Of a stretch of 64,000 nt of DNA, positions 1 through 9,201 are shown piece by piece. The notes under the pieces are model-generated. The model was given only the letters and a program-made list of their open reading frames with translations. It ran no database searches and was not told the origin of the DNA. Position numbers and translations under genes: made by a program. The stretch spans positions 1-64,000 of the forward strand of contig JADBJK010000027.1 of NCBI GenBank assembly GCA_014874485.1, given 5' to 3'. Source of the DNA: Chloroflexota bacterium (GTDB taxonomy: Bacteria > Chloroflexota > Anaerolineae > DTLA01). Position 1 is the first letter of the stretch. Each line of letters opens with the position of its first letter.

Positions 1-252
1 ACTGCGACCAACACGCCCACGGCGACACCGACGGCAACGGCCACTGCGACCAACACGCCCACGGCGACACCGACGGCCACGGCCACTGCCACGAACACGC
101 CCACGGCGACACCGACGGCAACGGCCACTGCCACGAACACGCCCACGGCGACACCGACGGCCACGGCCACTGCCACGAACACGCCCACGGCGACACCGAC
201 GGCCACGGCCACTGCCACGAACACGCCCACTGCGACACCGACGAGGCCAATC
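1..252 (+). repeat. 42-bp tandem repeats encoding a Thr/Pro/Ala linker
   Basis: Five near-identical 42-bp units lie at 1-42, 43-84, 85-126, 127-168 and 169-210, followed by a degenerate sixth. Each encodes the 14-residue motif [14 protein letters not shown]. Units differ mainly by synonymous changes (GCA/GCC) and by ACC-AAC versus ACG-AAC. The 42-bp period is a multiple of three, so copy number can vary without frameshift. The array continues past the left edge. Confidence 0.95.
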
Positions 253-1770
253 GGCACTGACCCCGCGCCCACGCCGACGTTCACACCGACGCGGACGGCA
301 ACGGCGACCTGGACGCCCACGCGGACGCCGACGCGTACCGCCACAGCCACGCGGACGCCGACGCGCACGCCTACGGCCACGGCCACGCCCTGGTGCCCGG
401 GAACCCTGCCGGACGCCTACGAGGTGGACGATACGGCGGCGCAGGCGAAGTCCATCGGCGTAGATGGCTCGCCCCAGTCGCGGAACTTCCACTCTCAGTC
501 TGACGTGGATTGGATTCGCTTCAATGCGGTGGCGGGCAACGAGTACGTGATTGACACCTTCGGATTGTTCGGCGGGGTGGATACGGTCATCGCGCTGTAC
601 GGCCCGGACCTGACGCTGCTGGCAACCAATGATGACGCAGGCGGCAAGGAATCCAAGATTCAGTTCACTGCCCCGGCCACCGGCGTGTACTACGTCAGGG
701 TTTACACGAAAAACGCACAACTCCTTGAGTGCGCGAATGGGTACCAGGTTCGCGTAGCGGAGTACGCGCCCCAGGGGCCGTGCGCATGCGTGGACTGGAT
801 CGTGTTCTTGAGCACCCGCGACGGCAACTGGGAACTGTACCGCGTGGACACGACCGGCAACAATGTGATTCGCCTGACCAACGACCGGGGTGTGGACATC
901 GCCCCCGCTCGCTCGGCTGACGGCTCGTGGATCGCCTTCCAGTCCAACCGCGACGGCGCGTGGAACATCTACCGCGTGGACGCGTTGGGCCAGGGGCTGC
1001 TGCAACTGACCGCCAACGCCGGAAACAACACCGACCCCGTGTGGACTTGGGACTGCGGCTCGTCGCAGATCGCCTTCCAGTCGGACCGCGACGGCAACTG
1101 GGAAATCTACATCATGGACGAGAATGGCAATGGCCAGACCCGCCTGACGAATCACCCGGCGGCAGACGAAGACCCGTACTGGTCGCCCGATGGGTTCCAT
1201 GTGGTCTTCCAGTCCAACCGGAGCGGCAACTGGGACCTGTACAGGGTGGACATCACGGGGAGCGAGTTGGTGCAACTCACCAGCGGGCGCAGCGACGAGG
1301 TTGACCCGGTGTACTCACCGGACGGGCGGTACATCGCCTTCCGCTCCAACCGCGAGGGGCAGTGGAACGTGTACGTGATGCCTGCCGAGGGCGGCGAGGC
1401 TGTCAAGGTCAGCGGCGCGGGCAACAACCTGAACGCCGTCTGGTCGCCCGACAGCCGCTACCTGGCGTATCAGTCGGACAGGAACGGCCAGAACGACGTC
1501 TACGTGGCCGAAGTGGCGGTGGGGACGGAGATTCGGGTAACGGATCACCCCGCTGCCGACCAAGCGCCGGCATGGGACTGCAACAGCCGCCGCGTGGTGT
1601 TCCAGTCCAAGCGAGACGGGAACTGGAATCTGTACCTGGCGGACATCTTCGGCAAGAGCGCGCCGGTGCAGTTGACCGACCACCCGCGGATAGACGCTTA
1701 CCCGATGTGGAACCCGGGCGAAGAGGACGCGAGCCTGGCGGGTCTGGGAGTCCTGCTCGGCAACCGCTAA
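1..1770 (+). CDS. Secreted PPC-domain / seven-bladed TolB-like propeller protein (5' partial)
   Basis: The reading frame is open from the first base, so the start lies upstream and only the last 589 codons are present. The first ~130 codons are a Thr/Pro/Ala linker built from 42-bp tandem repeats. A PPC-type beta-sandwich domain follows (codons ~140-255, with the DVDWIRF and GVYYVRV blocks). Seven repeats of the form F-Q-S-x-R-D-G-x-W-x-x-Y then run to near the C-terminus (codons ~265-575), matching PD40/WD40-like TolB propeller blades. Such proteins are usually extracellular in Chloroflexota. The propeller probably binds protein or carbohydrate, and no catalytic residues are visible. The gene ends just before a strong hairpin shared with the convergent peptidase gene. 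The ATG at 424 is an internal Met, not a credible start, because the upstream linker is in frame. Confidence 0.85.
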   Translation, partial: TATNTPTATPTATATATNTPTATPTATATATNTPTATPTATATATNTPTATPTATATATNTPTATPTATATATNTPTATPTRPIGTDPAPTPTFTPTRTATATWTPTRTPTRTATATRTPTRTPTATATPWCPGTLPDAYEVDDTAAQAKSIGVDGSPQSRNFHSQSDVDWIRFNAVAGNEYVIDTFGLFGGVDTVIALYGPDLTLLATNDDAGGKESKIQFTAPATGVYYVRVYTKNAQLLECANGYQVRVAEYAPQGPCACVDWIVFLSTRDGNWELYRVDTTGNNVIRLTNDRGVDIAPARSADGSWIAFQSNRDGAWNIYRVDALGQGLLQLTANAGNNTDPVWTWDCGSSQIAFQSDRDGNWEIYIMDENGNGQTRLTNHPAADEDPYWSPDGFHVVFQSNRSGNWDLYRVDITGSELVQLTSGRSDEVDPVYSPDGRYIAFRSNREGQWNVYVMPAEGGEAVKVSGAGNNLNAVWSPDSRYLAYQSDRNGQNDVYVAEVAVGTEIRVTDHPAADQAPAWDCNSRRVVFQSKRDGNWNLYLADIFGKSAPVQLTDHPRIDAYPMWNPGEEDASLAGLGVLLGNR

Positions 1771-1800
1771 TCCAGCGACAGGGCACAGCAACGCACACAA

Positions 1801-1829
1801 AAGCAGCCCTCCGACAAGGAGGGCTGCTT
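1801..1829. terminator. Bidirectional terminator between convergent genes
   Basis: A perfect 12-bp stem (1801-1812 with 1818-1829) closes a 5-nt loop. It lies between the stop of the plus-strand propeller gene (1770) and the stop of the minus-strand peptidase (1853). A-rich and T-rich flanks on the two sides fit Rho-independent termination in both directions. Confidence 0.8.
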
Positions 1830-1852
1830 TGCTTTGAGGATGTGTCGGGCGA

Positions 1853-4264
1853 TCACGGGATTTGCCAGGAGGCGGGGGCCGTGGCGTAAATCCAGTACCC
1901 GCGCCCAGGCTCAAACGTCTGCAAGGTGTTGGCTTCTGGGGGTGCCGAGGGGCTGTAACTCAGCCATGCCCCATCGCCGTTGTTGTCCAGCGTGAAGGCC
2001 GACTCCACCGCCGAGGCGATGTTCCGGAGCGCGTCTTCGGCGGACATCGGCGCGTTGCCGGGGAACCCCACCAGGTTCCAGCCCGGGTGAATCTGCACGG
2101 CCTGGCCCGATGCGGCCATGGACGTCGGCACGTTGAGGGTCAGCGTGGCGTCGGCATTGGCCAGGAGCCAGAACCCCTGCAGCGAGTTCAGTTGGCGCAG
2201 GGTGTTGGTTTCCGGGGCCGTGCCTGCCACGAAGAACTTCCACGGCTGCTCGGTGTCGGTCGGGTCGTAGGCGTGGATCTCTTGCCACGTGCCTGCGATG
2301 GAGGACAGGGCGTCGGGCAGCGCGAGCGGTTGCGCCAGGGCGGGCATCGCCAGCAGGTTCCAGCCCTGCTTGACCTGAATCTGTACGGTCTGGAACGTCT
2401 GTTGCCGTTCGCGCGGTTTCATCTGGAGCGACGGGTCGCCGTAGAGCGCGAAGGCGAGGAGGGTCTGCTGCTGGCCGGGCGACGACAGGTAGCGGGCGCT
2501 GTGGAGTTCGCGCGCACGGGCCAGAGCCTGCCCTACGGTTTGCTCCTTGGTAACCAACTCGTCGCCGAAGTAGTAGGCGAGGGTCGCGCTTCCGCCGTCG
2601 GCGGGGGACCGCCAGCCCGTGCGATACCAGGTGATAGCGGTAGGCGCGACCGTGGCGATGGCCCCGTACCGCAGCACCTGCGCGGCCAGACTATACGTCT
2701 GCGGGACGCCGTTGGAGCAGGCGTTCTGGAAGACGATGGGCGGGTTGTCGGTGCTGAGGCCGCTCAGGTGGTAGATGTCGGCGAAGGGCTTGCGCACCGT
2801 CTGGTTACTGGCCCACAGCGTGCGATAGGCGCCTGTTGAACTGCCGTGCCCCCACCAGGAGACGAAGCCGTAGCCGCTTGCCCAACTCGCCGCCAACATG
2901 TCCCGGTCCAACGGCGCATCGTGCGGCAGTCTGGTGCCGTTGCCGTCTTCCTCGTACATGCGCCAGGTGCTGAATCCGGCCTTGGACAGGTATCCGCGCA
3001 TGGCCTCGCCCAGGTATGCGCCGTCGGTCTGCGGGCCGCCGTTTGACTCGTAGTCCAGGATGGCCATGGCGAGCAGCGCGCGCTTGCGCCATTCGCCGTA
3101 GGTGGTCTCGTAGGTGATTGTGCGCTGAAGCACCGGGTTGATGAGCACTTCGGCGTCAAAGGGAATGCGGCCTACGAGCAGTTCGGCGCCAAAGTCCACG
3201 GCGTCGTCTCTGAACTCGCCGTAGAAGCCGTCGCCGTCCTTGTCCCAGTTGCCTGTCAGGTCGGCGTAGTACATGTCTGACGGCGTGGCCCAGGTGCTCT
3301 TGTGGTCGGTGTTGGACGGGTAGAGCGTCTTCATCGGGATGGACGAGGCGCTGCCGATGATGAGCAGGTACTGGAGGTTCCAGGGCTGGCGCTTGTCCTG
3401 GAGGAAGGCCCGGAGTTTGTCGGCTCCGTCCTTGCCGGGATAGTTTGCCCAGTCGTTGGGCGTGATCAGGTACACCGTGAAGCCCTCAGACTCCTTGTGG
3501 CGCTTGAAGTCCTGGATGCTGGCGGCCTGGGCCAGGTCGCTGCGCACAGCGATGGCGTAGCCCGTGCTGCTGGCGGCGTTTGCTTCGGATACGCCGGTCG
3601 GCGCGGATTGGCCTGTGATCGCCCGCGCGGCCACTTGCCTCATGCGCTGGTACCGCACGGATAGCCGCGCGCTGCGGATGAACGTGAGGGCGCGGGTCTC
3701 CAGGTTGTACTGGAGCGGGTAGAACCGGAACGTGATGACCTGAACATCGCCGCGCTGATGGACTGCGCTCACCTCCAGCGGGGACTCCGGGAACACGCGC
3801 GACGCCGGCGGGTCAAACAGGATGGGGGCTTGGAGTCCGCCTTCGCTTTCGGCCTCGGACATGACCCGCTGGATGTCGTAGGCGCCGGGCAGGGTTTCCG
3901 ACACGATGTCGCGCAGGCTGTAGTCGGCCAGGCGCGCCCCGGCGGGCAACTGGATTTCCACATGCTGCACAGGCAGGCGCGGCGCGCCCGCGATGCTCAC
4001 GTAGTCCAGGCCGTCCACGGCGATTTCCGAATAACCCCCGCCCGCGTCGGTGATTTGCGGCTGTCCGGGGGCGAGCGCAATGCTGATTTCTCCTGCCCTG
4101 CTGGGGTTGTCGGGAGTCTGGGTTTTCTCCTGCGGCGCAGGAGGAACATACGGGGGTTGCTGGGCCAGGGCCACGCCTGGCACGAGAGCGAACAGAGCAC
4201 AGACAACAAGAACGCATAGGGCGCGCTCGTGCAGCCTCAAGCGTCTTGTCGTTGCAGGGTTCAT
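1853..4264 (-). CDS. Secreted C25-family (gingipain-like) cysteine peptidase with two C-terminal GWNL repeats
   Basis: An N-terminal signal peptide (Arg-rich start, hydrophobic stretch, ALA-Q) is followed by a propeptide-like region and a C25 peptidase core. The catalytic pair is visible as His in WWGHGSS (~residue 472) and Cys in FQNACSNG (~515), 43 residues apart. The C-terminal ~170 residues contain two copies of a module beginning GWNL(L/V) and ending G-(F/Y)-W. This module recurs in Chloroflexota secreted proteins and may be a cell-surface or beta-sandwich domain. AGGAGG (4275-4280) lies 10 nt from the ATG at 4264 but only 1 nt from the GTG at 4273, so the ATG is chosen, giving 803 residues. 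Arg- or Lys-specificity cannot be predicted. It is probably an extracellular protease used in protein scavenging. Confidence 0.85.
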   Translation of the reverse strand: MNPATTRRLRLHERALCVLVVCALFALVPGVALAQQPPYVPPAPQEKTQTPDNPSRAGEISIALAPGQPQITDAGGGYSEIAVDGLDYVSIAGAPRLPVQHVEIQLPAGARLADYSLRDIVSETLPGAYDIQRVMSEAESEGGLQAPILFDPPASRVFPESPLEVSAVHQRGDVQVITFRFYPLQYNLETRALTFIRSARLSVRYQRMRQVAARAITGQSAPTGVSEANAASSTGYAIAVRSDLAQAASIQDFKRHKESEGFTVYLITPNDWANYPGKDGADKLRAFLQDKRQPWNLQYLLIIGSASSIPMKTLYPSNTDHKSTWATPSDMYYADLTGNWDKDGDGFYGEFRDDAVDFGAELLVGRIPFDAEVLINPVLQRTITYETTYGEWRKRALLAMAILDYESNGGPQTDGAYLGEAMRGYLSKAGFSTWRMYEEDGNGTRLPHDAPLDRDMLAASWASGYGFVSWWGHGSSTGAYRTLWASNQTVRKPFADIYHLSGLSTDNPPIVFQNACSNGVPQTYSLAAQVLRYGAIATVAPTAITWYRTGWRSPADGGSATLAYYFGDELVTKEQTVGQALARARELHSARYLSSPGQQQTLLAFALYGDPSLQMKPRERQQTFQTVQIQVKQGWNLLAMPALAQPLALPDALSSIAGTWQEIHAYDPTDTEQPWKFFVAGTAPETNTLRQLNSLQGFWLLANADATLTLNVPTSMAASGQAVQIHPGWNLVGFPGNAPMSAEDALRNIASAVESAFTLDNNGDGAWLSYSPSAPPEANTLQTFEPGRGYWIYATAPASWQIP

Positions 4265-4302
4265 GGGTTCCACGCCTCCTACCGAGTATGGACTCTACGC
4301 CC

Positions 4303-4308
4303 AGTATA
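4303..4308 (-). promoter_or_regulatory. Possible -10 box for the C25 peptidase
   Basis: TATACT on the minus strand lies about 40 nt upstream of the ATG at 4264. No good -35 box is visible 16-18 nt further upstream, so this is tentative. Confidence 0.35.
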
Positions 4309-4407
4309 GGGTGCATATGGGGAGGCGGGAATGGGAAAAGAGTACCAGCAGGGGTAAACGTTACGTGAACCGCGTGGGAACACGCGGCGTTTGGGTATTG
4401 AACGGGT

Positions 4408-4895
4408 CTAGTACCTGACTACAGGGAAGATCGTATGTTGTCATTGCGAGCGAAGCGAAGCAATCCCACGTGCGACGCACCTCCGAGGTGCGTCGCACGT
4501 GCCTTCTCACGTCATTCCGAGCGAAGCGAAGCATCTCGGTTGACGAGATTCTTCGGCGCTTCGCGCCTCAGGGTGACGGTCGCTGGGATTGCTTCGGGGG
4601 CTGCGCCCCCTCGCAATGACAACTTCTGCCTGTCATGCTGAGCGAAGCGAAGCATCTCGGTTGACGAGATTCTTCGGCGCTTCGCGCCTCAGGGTGACGG
4701 TCGCTGGGATTGCTTCGGGGGCTGCGCCCCCTCGCAATGACAACTTCTGCCTGTCATGCTGAGCGAAGCGAAGCATCTCGGTTGACGAGATTCTTCGGCG
4801 CTTCGCGCCTCAGGGTGACGGTCGCTGGGATTGCTTCGGGGGCTGCGCGCCCTCGCAATGACACGCCATCAAGGCTCTCTGTGGTAACGCACTAG
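4408..4895. repeat. Palindromic cassette R1 with three 121-bp tandem copies
   Basis: The cassette runs between outer ends CTAGTA and ACTAG. It begins with the core GTCATTGCGAGCGAAGCGA, followed by a perfect 17+1+17 palindrome (4467-4501). A 121-bp unit is then repeated three times (4512-4632, 4633-4753, 4754-4874), containing GAGCGAAGCGAAGC, a GACGAGATTC segment and GCGCCCTCGCAATGACA. The right end supplies the TAG stop (4892-4894) of the sugar transferase gene. No open reading frame in it is credible. Confidence 0.85.
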
Positions 4896-6307
4896 TAAGC
4901 GCCCCTGCCGCGAATCACCGACCACAGGGTCATGAGGAGAATCCGCAAGTCCAGGAGAAGGGAGTAGTTCTGGATATAGTAGAGGTCATCTTCTGTGTGC
5001 CAGTACATCGGTTTGTCGCTGCGCTCGTGCACCTGCCACCAGCCGGTGAGGCCCTGGGGCACGCCGAACCGCTTGCGCTGCCACGGCTCGTAGTGCTCCA
5101 CGAAGGCGGGCAATTCTGGCCTGGGGCCGACCAGGCTCATGTCGCCCTTGAGCACGTTCCACAGTTGCGGCAGTTCGTCCAGGCTCGTCCGGCGCAAGAA
5201 CCGGCCCACGCGGGTAACCCTGGGGTCGGCAGGCGACTTGAAATGCGCCCCCAGGGCCAGGGCGTTCTCCACGATGCCACGCTCCATCTGTTCGGCGCCG
5301 ACGCGCATGGTGCGGAACTTGTACATGGTGAACAGTCTGCCGCCCTCGCCCACGCGCTGCTGGCGGAAGATGACCGGGCCGGGCGAGTCCAGTTTGATGG
5401 CCAGGGCGATGGGCAGCCATGCGGGCAGGGATACCAGCAGGGCCACCGCAGAGATGGTTATGTCCATCATCCGCTTCAGGGCGCGCTGGTGGGGACGGAT
5501 GACCGGCTCCTTCAGCCCGATGAGCGGGATATCGCCGAAGGTCTCCACCGTCATGCGGTAGAACACCAGCGGGCCGAGGTCCGGGGCCACCTTGATGTTC
5601 ACGGGGAGTTGTTCCAGGTGCGCCACCACGTTGGCCATCTCTTTGTGGGCCCGCAGGGGCAGCGCCAGCACAACATCCGTGATGCCGTGCCCTGCGACGA
5701 TGCGCGGCGCATCCTGGAGCGAGCCGAGTACCGGGATGCCACCGATGTCGTGGCCCTGCTTGGCCGGATCATCGTCCAGAAAGCCCACGACTTCTAGCCC
5801 CATCCAGGCGTGTTCCAGGAACGAACGGGCCATGTCCTGGCCCAAGGCTCCGGCCCCGATGATGAGGAGGCGCGATGTCGGCAGGCGGCGCACCCCGATG
5901 CTTCGCCACAGGATTCGCAATAGCAGCCTCACGGTTACCAGTGCAACGGTGTCCAACAAGATGAAGTAAACGACGAGGAGGCGCGACACGGCCCGATAGG
6001 AGAAGTAGAGAGCGCCCGCAAACAGCAGGGATGCAATGGCGATGGCCACCAGCACGCGGGTCAGTTCACGCTCGGTGCGGAGGATGCGCCGCGGGTCGTA
6101 GGCCCCAGAGGCGATAAGGGCCACGGTCCAGGCGACGAGCGCGATGGCGAAGATGACGGGATTGAGGCCGCCGTACCGCTCCATGAAGACCTTGCCGAGC
6201 GGCAATGCACGCCGGGCCAGCAAGGCCGCGTACAGGGAGCCGAGTGTGGCGGCCATGTCCAGAATGTAGAGCGCCAGCATGTAGCGGAAAGAAGCCCTTT
6301 GCAGCAT
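4892..6307 (-). CDS. Polyprenyl-phosphate sugar-1-phosphate transferase (WbaP/CpsE-type)
   Basis: The product starts a membrane-bound exopolysaccharide or O-unit by moving a sugar-1-phosphate from a UDP-sugar to undecaprenyl phosphate. The N-terminus has about four hydrophobic helices. A Rossmann-like CoA-binding domain follows (IIGAGALGQDMARSF, ~135-260). After a further hydrophobic segment comes the bacterial sugar-transferase core with KFRTMRVGAE, the RRTSLDELPQLWNVLKGDMS block and VGPRPE. The start at 6307 (471 residues) is chosen because GGAG lies about 8 nt upstream and homology begins there. An upstream in-frame ATG at 6460 adds 51 basic residues unlike the family. A promoter lies 100 nt upstream. 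The stop codon is formed by the edge of palindromic cassette R1. No other glycan genes adjoin it. Confidence 0.9.
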   Translation of the reverse strand: MLQRASFRYMLALYILDMAATLGSLYAALLARRALPLGKVFMERYGGLNPVIFAIALVAWTVALIASGAYDPRRILRTERELTRVLVAIAIASLLFAGALYFSYRAVSRLLVVYFILLDTVALVTVRLLLRILWRSIGVRRLPTSRLLIIGAGALGQDMARSFLEHAWMGLEVVGFLDDDPAKQGHDIGGIPVLGSLQDAPRIVAGHGITDVVLALPLRAHKEMANVVAHLEQLPVNIKVAPDLGPLVFYRMTVETFGDIPLIGLKEPVIRPHQRALKRMMDITISAVALLVSLPAWLPIALAIKLDSPGPVIFRQQRVGEGGRLFTMYKFRTMRVGAEQMERGIVENALALGAHFKSPADPRVTRVGRFLRRTSLDELPQLWNVLKGDMSLVGPRPELPAFVEHYEPWQRKRFGVPQGLTGWWQVHERSDKPMYWHTEDDLYYIQNYSLLLDLRILLMTLWSVIRGRGAY

Positions 6308-6414
6308 GGATGCGACTCCAGACCTGCGTCTGCGAGAATGCGAAGCCCTGAGAATGCGAGTATCCTGCCTGAGATCACGACCGCGGCGTCCCTGCGCGCC
6401 GTTGGCTGCTCGGT

Positions 6415-6443
6415 AGTATAGCACGTGCGGCACGGCGTCGCAA
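6415..6443 (-). promoter_or_regulatory. Sigma70-type promoter for the sugar transferase
   Basis: On the minus strand, TTGCGA (6438-6443) and TATACT (6415-6420) are separated by 17 nt. The distance to the ATG at 6307 is about 100 nt. Confidence 0.6.
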
Positions 6444-6487
6444 ACTCCCTGGGTGCGCATTTGCGGTCGGATGTCCGTGCGTGCAAC

Positions 6488-6515
6488 TTGTCATTTTCGG
6501 CAATTGGGGTATAAT
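6488..6515 (+). promoter_or_regulatory. Sigma70-type promoter for the two-gene unknown operon
   Basis: TTGTCA (6488-6493) and TATAAT (6510-6515) are separated by 16 nt. Transcription would start near 6522, leaving a 260-nt leader that consists almost entirely of palindromic cassette R2 before the TTG start at 6781. Confidence 0.65.
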
Positions 6516-6528
6516 TCCTCCCAGCGCG

Positions 6529-6760
6529 TAGTGCTTGACCACAGAGGCGATTGTCTGTTGTCATTGCGAGCGGAGCGAAGCAATCTCGCGCTCCGTCTGT
6601 CATGCTGAGCGAAGCGAAGCATCGGCGAAGCGAAGCATCTCGGTTGACGAGATTCTTCAGCGCTTCGCGCCTCAGTAGGGACAATTCATGAATTGTCCCT
6701 ACGGGCGCTGCGCGCCCTCGCAATGACACACCATCAAGAACCCTGTGGCAGAGCAGTAGC
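6529..6760. repeat. Palindromic cassette R2 in a 5' leader
   Basis: The outer ends are TAGTGCTTGACCACAG on the left and CCCTGTGGCAGAGCAGTAG on the right. Inside are the core GTCATTGCGAGCGGAGCGAA, a GAGCGAAGCGAAGC duplication, the GACGAGATTC segment, and a perfect 28-bp palindrome (6675-6702) with halves GTAGGGACAATTCA and its complement. The 28-bp palindrome interrupts the usual CTCAG-to-GGGCGC sequence and so looks like a nested insertion. Confidence 0.8.
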
Positions 6761-6780
6761 ACAGGCAACGGAGGTTCATC

Positions 6781-8370
6781 TTGGTTCCGCAGAAACTGAA
6801 TCAACCAACAGATTTGACAGGGGAATTCGCCATCACCGATGATGACGTGGCGTTCCTGTACGAGTGGCTTCACCAGCAGGGCAAGCCTTGCGCGGTCAAG
6901 GACTTGGCGCTTGCGCTGGTGAGCCAACGCCTGGCCGAGCAGGCGAAGGCATTGCAGGCCAGGCTCGCCCATGGCGAACCCTACCAGCCCAAGAAGTCCT
7001 TTACAGTGGGGCAGACGCTCGTGTTCCCCGCGTTGGATTTCGCTGTGGGCAAAGTGGTGGGGTTTCGGGACGGCGTGAATCCGGCGTATCCGCCTTTCAA
7101 GGTCATTCAGGTTGAGATAGAGGGCGAGAACGAAGTCCGCGAGTTCCCCGCGGAACTGGATTTTCCCCACAAACTGAACACGGACATTGCGCAACTCCTG
7201 CAAGGTGCGTCCCCGAAGCAGGTGTATCAGGAGCACAAGGCGGCCCTGGATGCCGCGATCACGGACAAACTCACGCAGGCAGAGGCGCTTGGCTTCGTGC
7301 AGTTGGACGGGCACTGGTTCCTGCGCGAACTGTTGCCGGAGATTCACATCGGCTACCTGAACCTGGCCGAGGCGATGATTGAACTCAACAATCGCCCTGT
7401 GAGTTCCGATGAGGTGCTCAAGGAACTCGCGCTGCCCGCCGAGGTGCCCCACGAAATCCAACGGTTCGCCGTGGACGTGGCCCTGCGCGGCGACGAGCGG
7501 TTCATGAACCTGGGCACGACCAAAGAGCCGACGTGGTACCTGCGCCGCCTGCTCCCGCCAGAGGTTTTGCAGACGCCCGTCTGGCTGGCGTACACGCCGA
7601 TTGCCTTCAATCGCAAGGGCATCAGCGCAGTCCTGCACCAGGTTGAGGGTGAGATTGACGACGAGGTGAGCGACCTGGCGACCGGCCCCGCGGAGAAGCG
7701 GAAGCCCGGCGACAAGGTCTCCATCGTGCTGATCGCGCCGCACCGCAAGGCGGGCACGTTGCCGCTGACGCCGCGCACGCGCGGGTTCTTCCCCGACGGC
7801 CCAGGGGCCATCGTGCCGGTGCGGCTGATCAACGGCCAGAACGGCGAGGCGATGAACGGCTGGGTCGTTCCCGCCAACGGGTACGTCTTCGGCCTGCGCG
7901 ACTGGTACCTGCAGAACGAGATTCCGGCGGGCGCGCTCATCTGGCTGCAGAAAACCGGCAACCCGTCGGAGATCATCGTGGACTTTGAGCCACGCCGCAT
8001 GAGGCGCGAGTGGGTTCGGGTGGCGCGCGCCGACGCGGGCAGGTTGACGTTCCAGATGACGAAATACCCCATCAGTTGCGAGTACGACGAGACGATGCTG
8101 GTGGCCGAGGAAGAGTCGCCTGCGCTGAACGAACTCTGGATCGCCGAGCAGGAGCGAGGACGGCCGGTGCTGGACATCCTGCTGGAACTGTTCCCCGAAT
8201 TGGCGAAACTGGGCCCGCGTGTCCACGCCAAGACGGTGTACGCGGCGTTCAACCTCGTTCGTCGCTGCCCGCCGGGGCCGATCTTCTATGAGTTGTCGGT
8301 GAACCCGTGTTTTGTGGACGAGGGCAACGGCTACTGGGCCTTTGACCCGACCAAAATCCAGAAGCGCTAG
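6781..8370 (+). CDS. Conserved-looking protein of unknown function (529 aa)
   Basis: I do not recognise this protein. It starts with TTG at 6781, supported by GGAGG 6 nt upstream. The N-terminal ~80 residues are helical (FLYEWLHQQGKPCAVKDLALALVSQRL) and resemble a winged-helix segment. They are followed by a beta-rich block (KVVGFRDGVNPAYPPFKVIQV), a helical domain around 150-240 with a second possible winged helix, and a long mixed alpha/beta C-terminal half. No signal peptide or membrane segment is present. It is cotranscribed with the 147-residue protein 11 nt downstream. Alternatives are a DNA-binding or restriction-associated protein. The 780-residue antisense reading frame over it has no family features. 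Confidence 0.6.
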   Translation: MVPQKLNQPTDLTGEFAITDDDVAFLYEWLHQQGKPCAVKDLALALVSQRLAEQAKALQARLAHGEPYQPKKSFTVGQTLVFPALDFAVGKVVGFRDGVNPAYPPFKVIQVEIEGENEVREFPAELDFPHKLNTDIAQLLQGASPKQVYQEHKAALDAAITDKLTQAEALGFVQLDGHWFLRELLPEIHIGYLNLAEAMIELNNRPVSSDEVLKELALPAEVPHEIQRFAVDVALRGDERFMNLGTTKEPTWYLRRLLPPEVLQTPVWLAYTPIAFNRKGISAVLHQVEGEIDDEVSDLATGPAEKRKPGDKVSIVLIAPHRKAGTLPLTPRTRGFFPDGPGAIVPVRLINGQNGEAMNGWVVPANGYVFGLRDWYLQNEIPAGALIWLQKTGNPSEIIVDFEPRRMRREWVRVARADAGRLTFQMTKYPISCEYDETMLVAEEESPALNELWIAEQERGRPVLDILLELFPELAKLGPRVHAKTVYAAFNLVRRCPPGPIFYELSVNPCFVDEGNGYWAFDPTKIQKR

Positions 8371-8381
8371 GGAGCGGTAGC

Positions 8382-8825
8382 ATGACCCCGTGGGTGAAGC
8401 CAACGCTGGAAACCAAGTTTCATATAGATTTTGACTGGTGGGCCGAGAAGGGCGCCAACTTCCGCATCGTGCTGCACAGTCGGCTGTGCGACGACTGTCG
8501 GGAGAAGTATCCGCCCATGGGCTCTGTGGGCGAGATTGACTGGATTGACCCGGACACTGCGGAGATCACCCGCGTGGACGGGTTGTGGCACAGCCTGCGC
8601 ACGTGCTGTAGCCAGAAGCCGACCTACATCACGGAGTACACGCCCCTGGCCGAGGCGGCGTTCCGCATCTTCCTGGCCAACGACAACACGCCGCTCACGC
8701 CGGTGGAACTGCACAAGATGATTGGACGGAAGACGCCGGAAGCCATCCTGGCGACGCTGGGGGGCAAGCAGGTGTACATGGGCATCAAGCCCATCAACCC
8801 GCCCAAGGGACGCGCCAAGAAGTAG
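8382..8825 (+). CDS. Small protein of unknown function with CxxC and CC motifs (147 aa)
   Basis: The gene starts 11 nt after the previous one, so the two form an operon. The N-terminal half has CDDC (~37-40) and a Cys-Cys pair (~75-76), which together could bind a metal. The C-terminal half (LTPVELHKMIGRKTPEAILATLGGKQVYMGI) looks like a small winged-helix or helical domain. No membrane segment is seen and the family is not recognised. Its TAG stop (8823-8825) is directly continuous with palindromic cassette R3. Confidence 0.6.
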   Translation: MTPWVKPTLETKFHIDFDWWAEKGANFRIVLHSRLCDDCREKYPPMGSVGEIDWIDPDTAEITRVDGLWHSLRTCCSQKPTYITEYTPLAEAAFRIFLANDNTPLTPVELHKMIGRKTPEAILATLGGKQVYMGIKPINPPKGRAKK

Positions 8826-9050
8826 TACTTTACCACAGGGATTCTTGATAGTTTGTCATTGCGAGGGCGCGCAGCGCCCGTAGGGACAATTCGTGAATTG
8901 TCCCTACTAAGGCCGAAGCGCCGAAGAATCTCGTCAACCGAGATGCTTTGCTTCGCAGTGACGTGAGAAGGCACGTGCGACGCACCTCCGAGGTGCGTCG
9001 CACGTGGGATGGCTTCGCTTCGCCCGCAATGACAAGTGGTGAAGGAGTAG
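8823..9050. repeat. Palindromic cassette R3
   Basis: The cassette begins at the TAG stop of the upstream gene and continues TACTTTACCACAGGGATTC. It carries the GTCATTGCGAG core, a 28-bp palindrome (8880-8907) nearly identical to the one in R2, and the perfect 17+1+17 palindrome (8972-9006). It is in reverse orientation to R1 and R7. The rest of the gap contains only a terminator. Confidence 0.8.
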
Positions 9051-9066
9051 TCGCCCCAGGACAACG

Positions 9067-9094
9067 AAAAGCGCCCGCAGAAGGGCGCTTTTTT
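9067..9094 (+). terminator. Rho-independent terminator
   Basis: A 10-bp stem (9067-9076 with 9083-9092, AAAAGCGCCC and complement) closes a 6-nt loop and is followed by a run of T to 9094. It lies downstream of the two-gene unknown operon. Confidence 0.85.
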
Positions 9095-9201
9095 GTTGCC
9101 GTGCGCCCGGCGTGGAGATTTTGTGAACTCGCGCGTTTGGAGCGGAACTCCGGGCCCGCCTGCAGCGTTTATCGCTGTAGATACGGCAATGGAGGTCTCC
9201 C

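Noticed and set aside
4512-4874. CRISPR array
   Set aside because: The 121-bp repeats are adjacent with no unique spacers, contain nested palindromes, and no cas genes are present in the window.
6061-8403. 780-residue antisense reading frame
   Set aside because: It runs opposite a better-supported gene with a proper ribosome-binding site, passes through palindromic repeats, and has no family pattern.
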